A DNA stretch of 38,295 nucleotides. Source: Verrucomicrobiota bacterium. Lineage in GTDB: Bacteria; Verrucomicrobiota; Verrucomicrobiia; CAIQCK01. The notes under the pieces were generated by a model. It saw only the letters and a list, made by a program, of their open reading frames with translations, did no database searches and had not been told where the DNA came from. Shown piece after piece: positions 8,075 through 15,610 of the stretch. A program made the translations under genes and the position numbers. How positions within the stretch are numbered: position 1 is the stretch's first letter; the number at the start of each line of letters is the position of its first letter. Location: assembly GCA_026397915.1 (NCBI GenBank), contig JAPLTX010000042.1:1-38295 (forward strand), written 5' to 3'.

Positions 8075-9495
8075 TGAAGAACGACAGAACTCCCAAGGGT
8101 TTTGGCGAAGCGGCCCCCTCGCGGGGCCGCTTCGTCAACACGGGTAACGGCCCCACGCTCCAGCCGGTCGAGATCGGCCACGCGACCCACGTTGCGCTGG
8201 TGGACCCCGACACCGCCTTTTGGTCGCTGGTCCGCCGCGACCAACTCGGCGACGCGTTGAACGACAGTCCCCTGCTACGCGCTTACCGGAAGAAGTCCAA
8301 GACGTTTGCCGAAGAGATGCGGATGCTGCGCTTCGGCCTGAAACCTTCCGCCGTCTATTTCAACCCGACCGCCCGCTGCAATCTCAACTGCACCTACTGT
8401 TACATCCCGGAGACGATGCGCCGCAGCGGTCCGCAGATGACCACCGCGCAGTTGCTCGACGCGCTCGCGCGGTTGAAAGCCTATTTCAAGACCACCGTTC
8501 CCAAGGGCCGCCTCCCCCAGATCGTTTTCCACGGCTCCGAGCCGCTCCTGGCCCGCGAAGCCGTCTTCGCCGGCATCGAGAAATTCGGCAGAGACTTCCG
8601 CTTCGGCGTCCAGACCAACGCCACGCTCCTCGACGACAGCGCGATTGAGTTCCTGACCTCGCGCGGCTGCGGCATCGGCCTCTCGCTCGACGGCCACGAA
8701 GCCTCCATCGCCGACCGCACCCGCAAGACGTGGGAAGGCCGCGGCGCGTTCGAGCACGTCACCCGCGCCATGGACAAACTGCGCGGCTATCACGGCTACA
8801 ACGTCATCTGCACCGTCACGACGAAAAACATGCGTCACCTCGTCAAGATTGTGGACTTCTTCCACAAGCAGGAAGTGCCGGCGTGCATGTTGAACATCCT
8901 CCGCTGCACCCTGCCCGCCTCGCGCAAGGTAAAACCCGCCGACGCCGACGCCGCCAAATACTTCACCGCCGCGCTCGACCGAACCTACGAACTTTACAAG
9001 CGCACGGGCCGCAAACTCATCGTCGCCAACTTCGCCAACATTCTCGTCGGCATCATCGCGCCCACCGCGCGCCGGCTCATGTGCGATATCTCTCCCTGCG
9101 GCGGCGGCCGTTGCTTCTTCGCCGTCGCGCCGAACGGCGACCTGTTCCCGTGCAGCGAGTTTATCGGCCTGCCCCAATTCAAGGGCGGCAACCTCTTCAA
9201 GGACTCCATCCCGCAGGTGCTCACCACCGAACCGTTCGCGATGGTCACCGGCCGGAAAGTGGAAGACATCGAGCCGTGCAGCCGTTGCGCCATCCGACAT
9301 TTCTGCGGCTCCCCCTGCCCCGCCGAAGCCCACGAGATGAACGGCGGCATGAAACAGCTCGGTGCGTTCTGTGAGTTCTACGAAGAGCAGGTGCGTTACG
9401 CCCTCCGCCTCATCGCCGACGGCAAGGATTCCGCCTTCCTCTGGGACGGCTGGGACAAGGGCACGAAGACCGCCTTCGACGCGAGCATGATCTGA
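8074..9495 (+). CDS. cbpB: Peptide-modifying radical SAM/SPASM enzyme, CbpB-like
   Basis: 473 residues. The radical SAM CX3CX2C motif is at Cys102, Cys106 and Cys109 (ARCNLNCTYCY), ligating the SAM-binding 4Fe-4S cluster. A C-terminal SPASM-type cysteine-rich region (MCDISPCGGGRCFFAVAPNG, then FPCSEF, EPCSRCAIRHFCGSPCP and GAFCEFYEEQ) would hold auxiliary clusters, as in peptide-maturing enzymes. The start at 8074 overlaps the stop of the 37-residue peptide gene. The likely substrate is that peptide, probably through Cys18/Cys19 or neighbouring residues (inference). An anaerobic sulfatase-maturing enzyme has similar architecture and sulfatases occur about 10 kb away, but the riboswitch and coupled peptide favour the CbpB reading. 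Cytoplasmic and oxygen-sensitive. Confidence 0.8.
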   Translation: MKNDRTPKGFGEAAPSRGRFVNTGNGPTLQPVEIGHATHVALVDPDTAFWSLVRRDQLGDALNDSPLLRAYRKKSKTFAEEMRMLRFGLKPSAVYFNPTARCNLNCTYCYIPETMRRSGPQMTTAQLLDALARLKAYFKTTVPKGRLPQIVFHGSEPLLAREAVFAGIEKFGRDFRFGVQTNATLLDDSAIEFLTSRGCGIGLSLDGHEASIADRTRKTWEGRGAFEHVTRAMDKLRGYHGYNVICTVTTKNMRHLVKIVDFFHKQEVPACMLNILRCTLPASRKVKPADADAAKYFTAALDRTYELYKRTGRKLIVANFANILVGIIAPTARRLMCDISPCGGGRCFFAVAPNGDLFPCSEFIGLPQFKGGNLFKDSIPQVLTTEPFAMVTGRKVEDIEPCSRCAIRHFCGSPCPAEAHEMNGGMKQLGAFCEFYEEQVRYALRLIADGKDSAFLWDGWDKGTKTAFDASMI

Positions 9496-9502
9496 CCGCG
9501 TC

Positions 9503-9602
9503 AGCGTTGTAGAATCGGCCGTCTCGGCCGACCGCGTCGTTGTCTGCGCCATCTAGTAAACTACCTCAGCGTTGCGGCCGAGACGGTCGCCACTACAACG
9601 CT
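9503..9602. repeat. Imperfect inverted repeat (about 28-bp arms)
   Basis: The left arm (9503-9530, beginning AGCGTTGTAG and ending CCGTCTCGGCCG) matches the reverse complement of the right arm (9575-9602) at about 24 of 28 positions. The inner part of the left arm is itself palindromic (CGGCCGTCTCGGCCG). It lies between cbpB and the next gene and looks like a REP-type interspersed element. It has no T-run, so it is not a typical terminator. Confidence 0.7.
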
Positions 9603-9758
9603 TCGCGCGCGGCTCCCGGAACACCCCGCCTTGCTATGCCTCCCATGTGGGGCGATAATACCCTTGTCGGTTTGGAGTGCTTTGCGCAGCGATGCGAACG
9701 TAACGAATTGAACCTTACTTGCTGGCCTCATTCCATCCACGTCAACGGATGCACACCC

Positions 9759-10052
9759 ATGAAAACATTCATCAGCCGCCTGTTCGTGTCCCTCCTCCTT
9801 GTCCTGCCACTGGTGGCTCAAGGCCAAGCGGGCGGAGGTAAAATCTACGCGTTCCCCAACGGCTCACAGCCGAAATACGAAATCCGTGGAAACCTGATCT
9901 ATGGCTACCCCAGCGGCTCGCAGGCCAGCTATGAGATCAGAGGGAGCATCATTTACGACTACCCCAACGGCAACCAGCCTAGGTATGACATTCGTGGAAG
10001 GTATATCCACGAATACTCGAAATCATCGCAGCCTGTTTACGAGATAAGGTAG
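9759..10052 (+). CDS. Small secreted protein with four 18-residue tandem repeats
   Basis: 97 residues from the ATG at 9759; the in-frame upstream extension to 9540 runs through the inverted repeat and is not coding-like. A clear signal peptide (MKTFISRLFVSLLLVLPLVA, cleavage near GQA) is followed by four copies of an 18-residue unit of the form IY-x-YP-x-G-x-QP-x-Y-x-IRG-xx (IYAFPNGSQ, IYGYPSGSQ, IYDYPNGNQ, IHEYSKSSQ). The repeat suggests a small beta-repeat structure outside the cytoplasm. No family is recognised and the function is unknown. It is on the same strand as cbpAB, but 260 nt and an inverted repeat separate them, so it need not be in that operon. Confidence 0.8.
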   Translation: MKTFISRLFVSLLLVLPLVAQGQAGGGKIYAFPNGSQPKYEIRGNLIYGYPSGSQASYEIRGSIIYDYPNGNQPRYDIRGRYIHEYSKSSQPVYEIR

Positions 10053-10348
10053 CTAGCATCCCGCCCGTCACGACTCCATCCCGCGGCAGCGTCATGACAT
10101 TCAAGGAATCCCAACGGGATTCGATCACTCAGCCCGGCGTTGACGCCCAGCGGCTACGCCGGGAATACAACGCCGCCACGAACCACCTCTGAAAGAGGTG
10201 CATCTGCTTCGCCAAACAATGATCCAACCCCGATGGGTGTTCAAAACTAGCCAGTCCAGCCCGGAAACGGGGGCTTTGATCATAAACCGGCCTAAATCAT
10301 GAAAATATAAAGCCTTCTGCGGCTTGGAGACGGCTTTTACCCTCTCGG
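10053..10348. repeat. Intergenic cluster of short hairpins
   Basis: No gene is credible here. It holds a series of short perfect hairpins: GAATCCC/GGGATTC (10106-10122), CCCGGCGT/ACGCCGGG (10133-10163), CACCTCT/AGAGGTG (10184-10200), ACCC/GGGT (10227-10237) and AGCCC/GGGCT (10258-10275). The arrangement resembles modular repeat clusters that I recall from planctomycete and verrucomicrobial intergenic regions. None has a terminator T-run. Confidence 0.6.
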
Positions 10349-10684
10349 AGCAGCCCTTCTTCGTCAACAAGTGACATGGATTCGTCATCCAGTGACATTG
10401 CTTTGTCACGAACTCATCCTGCTTTATCAACAAGCGACATGAGTTTGGCTCGTCGTGACATGACTTTGCCACAAACCCATCCTGCTTTGAGACGAAGTGA
10501 CATTGCTTTGTCACGAACTCATCCTGCTTTATCAACAAGTGACATGAGTGTGCGACGGACTGACATGAGTTTGTCTCGTCGTGACATGACTTTGTCACGA
10601 ACCCATCCTTCTTCGTCAACAAGTGACATGGATTCGTCTTCCAGTGACATGACTTTGTCACGAACCCATCCTGCTCCGTGATGG
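10349..10684. repeat. Array A: sixteen degenerate 21-bp tandem units
   Basis: Sixteen consecutive units of exactly 21 bp. Common unit types begin AGTGACAT or ACCCATCC, and several contain the inverted motif GTGACA-N6-TGTCAC (for example 10392-10409 and 10497-10514). Because 21 is a multiple of three, several frames stay open on both strands as heptad peptides: the plus frame from 10376 gives SDIALSR, SDMSLAR, THPALST-type heptads, and the minus frames give GFVTKSC and MSLVDEE-type heptads. No ribosome binding site or domain supports a particular frame, so it is annotated as a repeat. There are no spacer-like unique segments, so it is not a CRISPR array. Confidence 0.85.
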
Positions 10685-10721
10685 AGCAGCCTTGCTTTGA
10701 GCCATTGCAGCCCTGCGTTAC

Positions 10722-10785
10722 GCCGGAAACGGTCGTATCCGGGCCGGAAATACCCATCAACGGAGCGGAAATGGCCAGATGCCGG
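10722..10785. repeat. Array B: three 21-bp units of different sequence
   Basis: Three units starting at 10722, 10743 and 10764, each beginning GCCGGAAA or AGCGGAAA and mostly ending CGG. The period equals that of the preceding array but the sequence is unrelated. The rest of the stretch up to 10948 shows no gene that I can support. Confidence 0.65.
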
Positions 10786-10948
10786 GTGGATAAACCAATT
10801 CATTCTTCACTCGCTCTTGCTATTTCCAGCCATTCCCCCTCCAGCTTCCCTGCACACCGCCTTTTATCAGACCCGCTCAATAGCAGAAACAATCCTCATT
10901 CCCGATCTCTCTCCTTCGTTCCGCCTGAACCCGATTACTGCCTGAGTT

Positions 10949-11602
10949 CTATTGTTTTCCCGACACCGGATGTTTACCCAAATCACTTGGAAATTCCTCG
11001 ATCCTAGATGATTCACGGAAGGTGAGCACAACTTCACCCGTTGTCTTCCGCTCTGTCCAATACACGCCCTTCAGCTTCTCTACTGGATTTCCCACCAACT
11101 CGAAAACGATTGTGCCGTCATGCGACTGACTCCGGTCTGCAACCGACGGTAACGGTTTGCTGTGGTAGCTGTAGCCGAGCATCCGAATCTGTTCATCCCC
11201 GTTTAGCCAGAAATCAGCAAGGAAACTACGACTGGTCATCTCAGCGGTGCGCATCACGCAACTCATACGGATGAATGACTGTTTGATTGCGAGGATGACT
11301 GGAATCGGTGCTGGGGTTTTTCCGGTTTCTGGAATCTTCCAAGTGGTCTGAATCGTTCCCTGCCACGTTCCGTTAAGGTCCGGGAATGGCACAAGCCAAC
11401 CTCGAAAGATGTTCCATCGCCACGCATAGGACACGAAGATCCCGACTGCAATCATGACAAGAGGAATGGTCTTGTAAGTGATGACGAGTGCACTCCAAAG
11501 ATCGGTAACTCCTTTGTCGCTGCGGTATGCAACCCAGCAGAAACAAACGGCAAACACGCAGAAGATAACGAAGGCGAAACGTTTGCTGTGGAGGTTCTTC
11601 AT
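10949..11602 (-). CDS. cap15: Cap15-like CBASS effector (2TM plus beta-barrel, S-2TMbeta)
   Basis: 217 residues from the ATG at 11602, which overlaps the TGA of the CD-NTase gene by the ATGA arrangement; a start at 11623 is possible but would overlap more. Two hydrophobic helices lie at about residues 8-27 (FAFVIFCVFAVCFCWVAY) and 42-62 (YKTIPLVMIAVGIFVSYAW). A beta-rich soluble domain follows from DLNGTWQGTIQTTW to EVVLTFRESS. This layout matches the SMODS-associated two-TM beta-strand-rich effector family (Cap15), whose beta-barrel binds the cyclic nucleotide made by its partner and whose membrane part then disrupts the inner membrane, killing or arresting the infected cell. Family assignment is from architecture, size and operon partner. 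Confidence 0.85.
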   Translation of the reverse strand: MKNLHSKRFAFVIFCVFAVCFCWVAYRSDKGVTDLWSALVITYKTIPLVMIAVGIFVSYAWRWNIFRGWLVPFPDLNGTWQGTIQTTWKIPETGKTPAPIPVILAIKQSFIRMSCVMRTAEMTSRSFLADFWLNGDEQIRMLGYSYHSKPLPSVADRSQSHDGTIVFELVGNPVEKLKGVYWTERKTTGEVVLTFRESSRIEEFPSDLGKHPVSGKQ

Positions 11603-12501
11603 TTGAATCCTATGTAGTTCCAAGCTGCTTCTAGAAACCCATTGGTTTGTTCACGAGTCCAAGGTTGCGATGGCCGGAACAGATATTTCAACTCGTTCAC
11701 CTCTCCCCACTCAGAGCAGTCCTCATCTTTTCTCGTGCGATTCCAAACATCTGCGATGACGTGTCTCAGAATCGCAGTGTAGGTATCGTGATTGAACGCC
11801 TCAACCGGCGCATTCCAGACCAAACACTCAATGAGAAATGAGGCGACGTTTGCGGAATCCGCTATGTTCTCGTCCTGCATCTTGTTGCGCAGGCGCTTGA
11901 GAATCCGAATCACACGCTTGTAACTGCGTCCGGTTGCGTCGTTGCGCGCTACCCCATTGTCATAGGTGTCTTCTGGCCAGTTTATGATGAGTCCACCGCT
12001 GTCGGTTTTGAAGGCGACTCCAGGCAGATAGTTATGACTGCCATCGGAATTCTTCTTTCCAGTGTAGCGCCGGTGCTCGAATGCTGGGACAACATCAGCA
12101 TCAATCCGATAAGTGTTAGCATGCACGTCGAAAGCTTTGTTCCCTCGCCTTACGTAGTTCTCACCAAAATAGCTTTTAAGTGCCTTTTCGACCATGTCCT
12201 TGAAATCGGGAAACGACAATTCCCCGTCGATGTTGCCAAACGTTTCTTTGGTCATGTCCTTTGGATAGTCAGGAAAAAACCACTTATTGTGACGCACACA
12301 AATGTCAACATCGCTATCCTGCCGAACGTTGGTCCGGGCCTTATAAGAGCCTTGCGCAAAAACCGAAATGCCCATTGGGGAAAGCTTCGCATCCGCAGCG
12401 ATTGCCTTACGCACCGCAGTTTCCGCATTCTCACATTTGTCGGCCTCCGTTTTCCCTGGGCCTTGTGACCATGACGTGAATGTTTCCTCTGAAATATTCA
12501 T
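11599..12501 (-). CDS. cdn: CD-NTase (cGAS/DncV-like nucleotidyltransferase) of CBASS
   Basis: 300 residues. The nucleotidyltransferase signature is intact: GS at residues 51-52 (FAQGSYKARTNV), then DSDVDICV with the catalytic acidic pair around Asp64/Asp66, and a third acidic position in YRIDADVVP (Asp134/Asp136). The C-terminal helical part contains KRVIRILKRLRNKM, typical of the SMODS fold. The family synthesises cyclic di- or trinucleotides on phage infection; the product here cannot be read from sequence. It is translationally coupled to the Cap15-like effector (4-nt overlap), forming a minimal type I CBASS with no Cap2/Cap3 ancillary genes nearby. Base composition is lower in GC than the flanking genes, consistent with horizontal acquisition. 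Confidence 0.9.
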   Translation of the reverse strand: MNISEETFTSWSQGPGKTEADKCENAETAVRKAIAADAKLSPMGISVFAQGSYKARTNVRQDSDVDICVRHNKWFFPDYPKDMTKETFGNIDGELSFPDFKDMVEKALKSYFGENYVRRGNKAFDVHANTYRIDADVVPAFEHRRYTGKKNSDGSHNYLPGVAFKTDSGGLIINWPEDTYDNGVARNDATGRSYKRVIRILKRLRNKMQDENIADSANVASFLIECLVWNAPVEAFNHDTYTAILRHVIADVWNRTRKDEDCSEWGEVNELKYLFRPSQPWTREQTNGFLEAAWNYIGFK

Positions 12502-12686
12502 TGGATGTCAAAGCAGACGGAGATTATCCCGGATGTTCGTAAACATCATGGGGCGAAGTGTATGGCGGGAAGCCACAAGGGGCAAGCGAGAAGCAATCCT
12601 CTATCCTCGTGTTCGCGGCTTGACCTTGCAGCCGGCTTGGCTGATTCTCCGCGCACCGAAAACAATCAATACAGTCTGACAAATAT

Positions 12687-13181
12687 ATGAAACACATTTT
12701 GATCCTGACACTCGCTCTCGGCTTGGTCGCAGGTTGCGGCGTGAAAGAAGAACCGGCGGTTGCGGAAAAGAAAAGCGATGCGACGCCCGACACGAAGCTC
12801 GCCACCGGCGGCGATTTCCTCGCGGAGAACGCCAAGAAGGAAGGCGTGAAGACGACCGCCAGCGGCCTGCAATACAAGGTGATCAAGTCCGGCACGGGCG
12901 CGACGCCGAAGCTGACGGACGGGGTGAAGGTGCATTACCACGGCACGTTGACCAACGGGACGGTCTTTGACAGTTCGGTGGAGCGCGGCGAACCGATTTC
13001 GTTTCCGGTCAGCGGCGTGATCGCGGGATGGACGGAGGCGTTGCAACTGATGAAGGTGGGCGACAAGTGGACGTTGTTCATCCCGGCCAAGCTGGCCTAC
13101 GGCGAGCAAAGCCCCAGCCCAAAGATTCCCGCCAACAGCCCGTTGATCTTTGAGGTGGAACTGCTCGGCATCGAGAAGTGA
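12687..13181 (+). CDS. FKBP-type peptidyl-prolyl isomerase, lipoprotein
   Basis: 164 residues. A lipoprotein signal ([17 protein letters not shown]) with lipobox LVAGC predicts membrane anchoring through Cys17. A charged linker leads to a C-terminal FKBP domain with the usual landmarks: [45 protein letters not shown] and [16 protein letters not shown]. It catalyses cis-trans isomerisation of prolyl bonds, probably as a folding aid in the periplasm. A near-identical second copy lies about 100 bp downstream, and the upstream sequences also match (AATACAGTCTG before both starts), showing tandem duplication. Confidence 0.9.
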   Translation: MKHILILTLALGLVAGCGVKEEPAVAEKKSDATPDTKLATGGDFLAENAKKEGVKTTASGLQYKVIKSGTGATPKLTDGVKVHYHGTLTNGTVFDSSVERGEPISFPVSGVIAGWTEALQLMKVGDKWTLFIPAKLAYGEQSPSPKIPANSPLIFEVELLGIEK

Positions 13182-13283
13182 TCCGGGCGGAGATGCCCTG
13201 CCGGCGAAGAAGCCGTCCGATGCGGCTGACTTCGCTGGTTCTGCGCGCACCCAACAACATCAATACAGTCTGTCAATAATACT

Positions 13284-13682
13284 ATGAAACCATCATCCAT
13301 CCTGGCCGCCGAAGCTTTTCTCGTGGAGAACGCCAAAAAGGAAGGCGTGAAGACAACCGCCAGCGGTCTGCAATACAAGGTCATCAAGTCAGGCACGGGC
13401 GCGACGCCGAAGCCGACCGACACGGTGAAGGTGCATTACCACGGCACGTTGACGGACGGGACGGTCTTTGACAGTTCCGTCGAGCGCGGCCAATCCATTT
13501 CGTTCCCGGTCAACCGCGTGATCAAGGGATGGGTGGAGGCGCTGCAACTGATGAAGGTGGGCGACAAGTGGACGTTGTTCATCCCGGCTAATCTGGCCTA
13601 CGGCGAGCGAAGCCCCAGCCCGGATATCCCCGCCAACAGCCCGTTGCTCTTCGACGTGGAACTGCTCGGCATCGAGAAGTGA
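13284..13682 (+). CDS. FKBP-type peptidyl-prolyl isomerase, duplicate lacking the lipoprotein signal
   Basis: 132 residues. From [20 protein letters not shown] onward it is almost identical to the upstream FKBP gene. The first 12 or so residues ([11 protein letters not shown]) replace the lipoprotein signal and linker of the first copy. The FKBP active-site landmarks are retained ([36 protein letters not shown]). The product is therefore predicted to stay in the cytoplasm unless the true start is elsewhere. The leader before the start resembles that of the first copy, so the same promoter type may drive both. Confidence 0.85.
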   Translation: MKPSSILAAEAFLVENAKKEGVKTTASGLQYKVIKSGTGATPKPTDTVKVHYHGTLTDGTVFDSSVERGQSISFPVNRVIKGWVEALQLMKVGDKWTLFIPANLAYGERSPSPDIPANSPLLFDVELLGIEK

Positions 13683-13755
13683 TCCGGACGGAGATGGAAC
13701 CGCGGCGGTTGGACGGGCTGAAGTATTTGCCTGGCAAACTCGCGCGCGCCTAGAA

Positions 13756-14055
13756 ATGAACACTGAGAATACCCAGCCGCCATCGCCCCGCCCGCATTCG
13801 CACGATCCTTTGCACGGGGTGACGTTGGAGAGCATCATCAAGCAACTGGTGGCGTGGTATGGCTGGGGCAGGATGGCGGATCGCATCCCGATCCGCTGTT
13901 TCATGTTCGAGCCTACCGTGAATTCCAGCCTCAAGTTTCTGCGGAAGAATCCCTGGGCGCGTCAGAAGGTGGAGGAGATGTTCGTCGCGGGAGAAATGAA
14001 AAGACGGCGGGAATCGGCTAAGTTATCGGCAGATCGGAAACAAGATGGAAACTGA
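13756..14055 (+). CDS. VF530-family (DUF2132) protein
   Basis: 99 residues with the full family signature: [20 protein letters not shown], then [20 protein letters not shown] and [12 protein letters not shown]. The family is small, conserved in many Gram-negatives and described as DNA-binding by structure; the cellular role is not established. The C-terminal 20 residues are basic and extend past the usual family length. The end overlaps the start of the pseudouridine synthase gene by 11 nt, so the two are probably translated together. Confidence 0.9.
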   Translation: MNTENTQPPSPRPHSHDPLHGVTLESIIKQLVAWYGWGRMADRIPIRCFMFEPTVNSSLKFLRKNPWARQKVEEMFVAGEMKRRRESAKLSADRKQDGN

Positions 14056-15052
14056 GAGCGCCCCATTGTTGAATTGGTTGCTGCGGGACTATCCCGACAC
14101 GCCGAAGACGCGCGCCAAACAATGGATCGCGGCGGGTCGCGTCAGCGTGAACGGCGTCATCATCCGCAAGCCGCATCAGGTCATCCCCGACCCGGGCGCG
14201 ACGCTGGAATTGGGCGGCCGCCGCGCCAGCACGCTGGATTGCGGTGCCGGGTGGCAGATTCATCCGCGCGTTTCGCTGCTCTTCCTGGATACCGCGCTCG
14301 CCATCGTCAACAAGGGGCCGGGCCTCATCTCCGTGCCCGCGCCGAACTGCGACATCTCCGCGCTGAGCATTCTCGCCGACTTTCTGGTGGGCAAACTGAG
14401 GGCGCAGGACCGCGGCGTCGCGGGAAGGACATTGCCGCCCGCCTATCGCAAACTCGAACCCCTGCCGGTGCATCGCCTCGACCAGCATACGAGCGGCGTC
14501 TTCTGCATTGCGACAAGTTCCGCCGCCCGCCACCACCTGATCGAGCAGCTCAAGGCTCACACGATGAAGCGGGAATACGTGGCCTTTGTGGAGGGACATG
14601 CGCGCGCGCCCGAAGGCACCTGGCGGCAATGGCTGAAGTTGAGCGAGGACGAACTGCGCCAGCAGGTCCTCTCCGAAACGGTGGCCAAAGCCCCCGACTC
14701 CGAAGCGCAGGAAGCCATCACGCACTACAAAGTCATCGCCGAGTATCCGCTCCGCGGCGGCAAAGGTTTCGTCACCAAGCTCCGGCTACGGCTGGAGACC
14801 GGTCGAAAGCATCAGATCCGGGTGCAGGCCGCCTTCGCCGGGCTCCCGTTGATCGGTGACCGGATGTATAACCCCGCCTATCGCGGACGGGAGGGCGCAA
14901 GAACGCCGATTGATTTCCCCCGCCAAGCCCTGCACGCCGAAGTCCTCAGCCTCGAACACCCGGCCCATCCCGGCAAACGGATGAGTTGGACCGCGGAATT
15001 GCCCAAGGATCTCCATCAACTAGAGATGGCGTTGCGGTCGCGACAGTTCTAG
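14045..15052 (+). CDS. RluA-family pseudouridine synthase with N-terminal S4 domain
   Basis: 335 residues. An S4 RNA-binding domain spans about residues 8-60 ([20 protein letters not shown]). The catalytic domain starts near [21 protein letters not shown] and has the catalytic-aspartate motif [13 protein letters not shown] (Asp146). Later motifs include [21 protein letters not shown], as in RluA/RluD enzymes. It converts specific uridines in rRNA or tRNA to pseudouridine; the target cannot be assigned. The stop codon shares two bases (CTAG) with the stop of the convergent VOC gene. Confidence 0.9.
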   Translation: METESAPLLNWLLRDYPDTPKTRAKQWIAAGRVSVNGVIIRKPHQVIPDPGATLELGGRRASTLDCGAGWQIHPRVSLLFLDTALAIVNKGPGLISVPAPNCDISALSILADFLVGKLRAQDRGVAGRTLPPAYRKLEPLPVHRLDQHTSGVFCIATSSAARHHLIEQLKAHTMKREYVAFVEGHARAPEGTWRQWLKLSEDELRQQVLSETVAKAPDSEAQEAITHYKVIAEYPLRGGKGFVTKLRLRLETGRKHQIRVQAAFAGLPLIGDRMYNPAYRGREGARTPIDFPRQALHAEVLSLEHPAHPGKRMSWTAELPKDLHQLEMALRSRQF

Positions 15053-15510
15053 TGCCACTCCTGCAGCTCGATGATGTTTCCCTCCGGATCGCAGACGTAA
15101 ATCACCGTCAACTTCCCCTCGCCGGGAATATCAAGGGTCACGAGCTGGCCATAGTCTTTGCCGCCCCAAGCGTGGACTTCCTTCCGCTTCGCTTCGACGT
15201 CCGGCACCTCAAACGCCAGATGCGAGAAACCCACTCGCATCAGTAACGGCGGTTGTGCGGAGTCGTTCTTCTTGAACTGGAAGATTTCAAGCGTGGGGCC
15301 GTTCTCGCCGTGACCGGGCAGACGCAGATGACGACCCTGAACGCCGTTGTCCTTGACGCCCGTAAGCGCGTCCAGTTCTGGGCCTTTGCGGTCGCGCGCG
15401 TTGCCGACTGGCACGCAGCCAAACACCTGGCAGTAGAAATCCGCCAATCTCCGCCAGTCATTGGCAACAAGACTGGTGTGCGCGTAGCAAATGGTTGAGT
15501 CAGTATCCAT
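15049..15510 (-). CDS. VOC/glyoxalase superfamily protein
   Basis: 153 residues from MDTDSTICYAHTSLVANDWR; the longer start at 15585 reads through an inverted repeat and is rejected. The paired beta-alpha-beta-beta-beta modules are visible: AHTSLVANDWRRLADFYCQV at the start and FSHLAFEVPDVEAKRKEV in the second half, ending TVIYVCDPEGNIIELQEW. The His and Glu positions fit metal-binding glyoxalase/dioxygenase-type folds. The specific reaction is unknown. Cytoplasmic; transcribed alone. Confidence 0.85.
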   Translation of the reverse strand: MDTDSTICYAHTSLVANDWRRLADFYCQVFGCVPVGNARDRKGPELDALTGVKDNGVQGRHLRLPGHGENGPTLEIFQFKKNDSAQPPLLMRVGFSHLAFEVPDVEAKRKEVHAWGGKDYGQLVTLDIPGEGKLTVIYVCDPEGNIIELQEWH

Positions 15511-15535
15511 TGAAATGGGTCCGCACGATGCTCGC

Positions 15536-15599
15536 TGTAGGCCGACTCTGTGAGTCGGCGATCTTCTCACACGCCGCCGGCTCACAGAGCCGGCCTACA
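15536..15599. repeat. Inverted repeat with 25-bp arms
   Basis: The arm at 15536-15560 (TGTAGGCCGACTCTGTGAG...) is the near-perfect reverse complement of 15575-15599 (...CTCACAGAGCCGGCCTACA), with a loop of about 14 bp. It sits in the gap between two minus-strand genes and resembles an interspersed REP/BIME-like element. Confidence 0.8.
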
Positions 15600-15610
15600 T
15601 CTCTTCCGCG

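Noticed and set aside
8074..9495. Anaerobic sulfatase-maturing enzyme (anSME) for the sulfatases in the window
   Set aside because: The radical SAM plus SPASM layout is shared, but the cobalamin riboswitch and the overlapping small peptide gene point to a peptide-modifying enzyme. Not fully excluded.
10349..10684. CRISPR array
   Set aside because: Units are contiguous with no unique spacers, the period is 21 bp, and no cas genes are nearby.
10125..10760. 211-residue minus-strand open frame through array A
   Set aside because: The open frame follows automatically from the 21-bp period; no ribosome binding site, domain or non-repeat conservation supports it as a gene.
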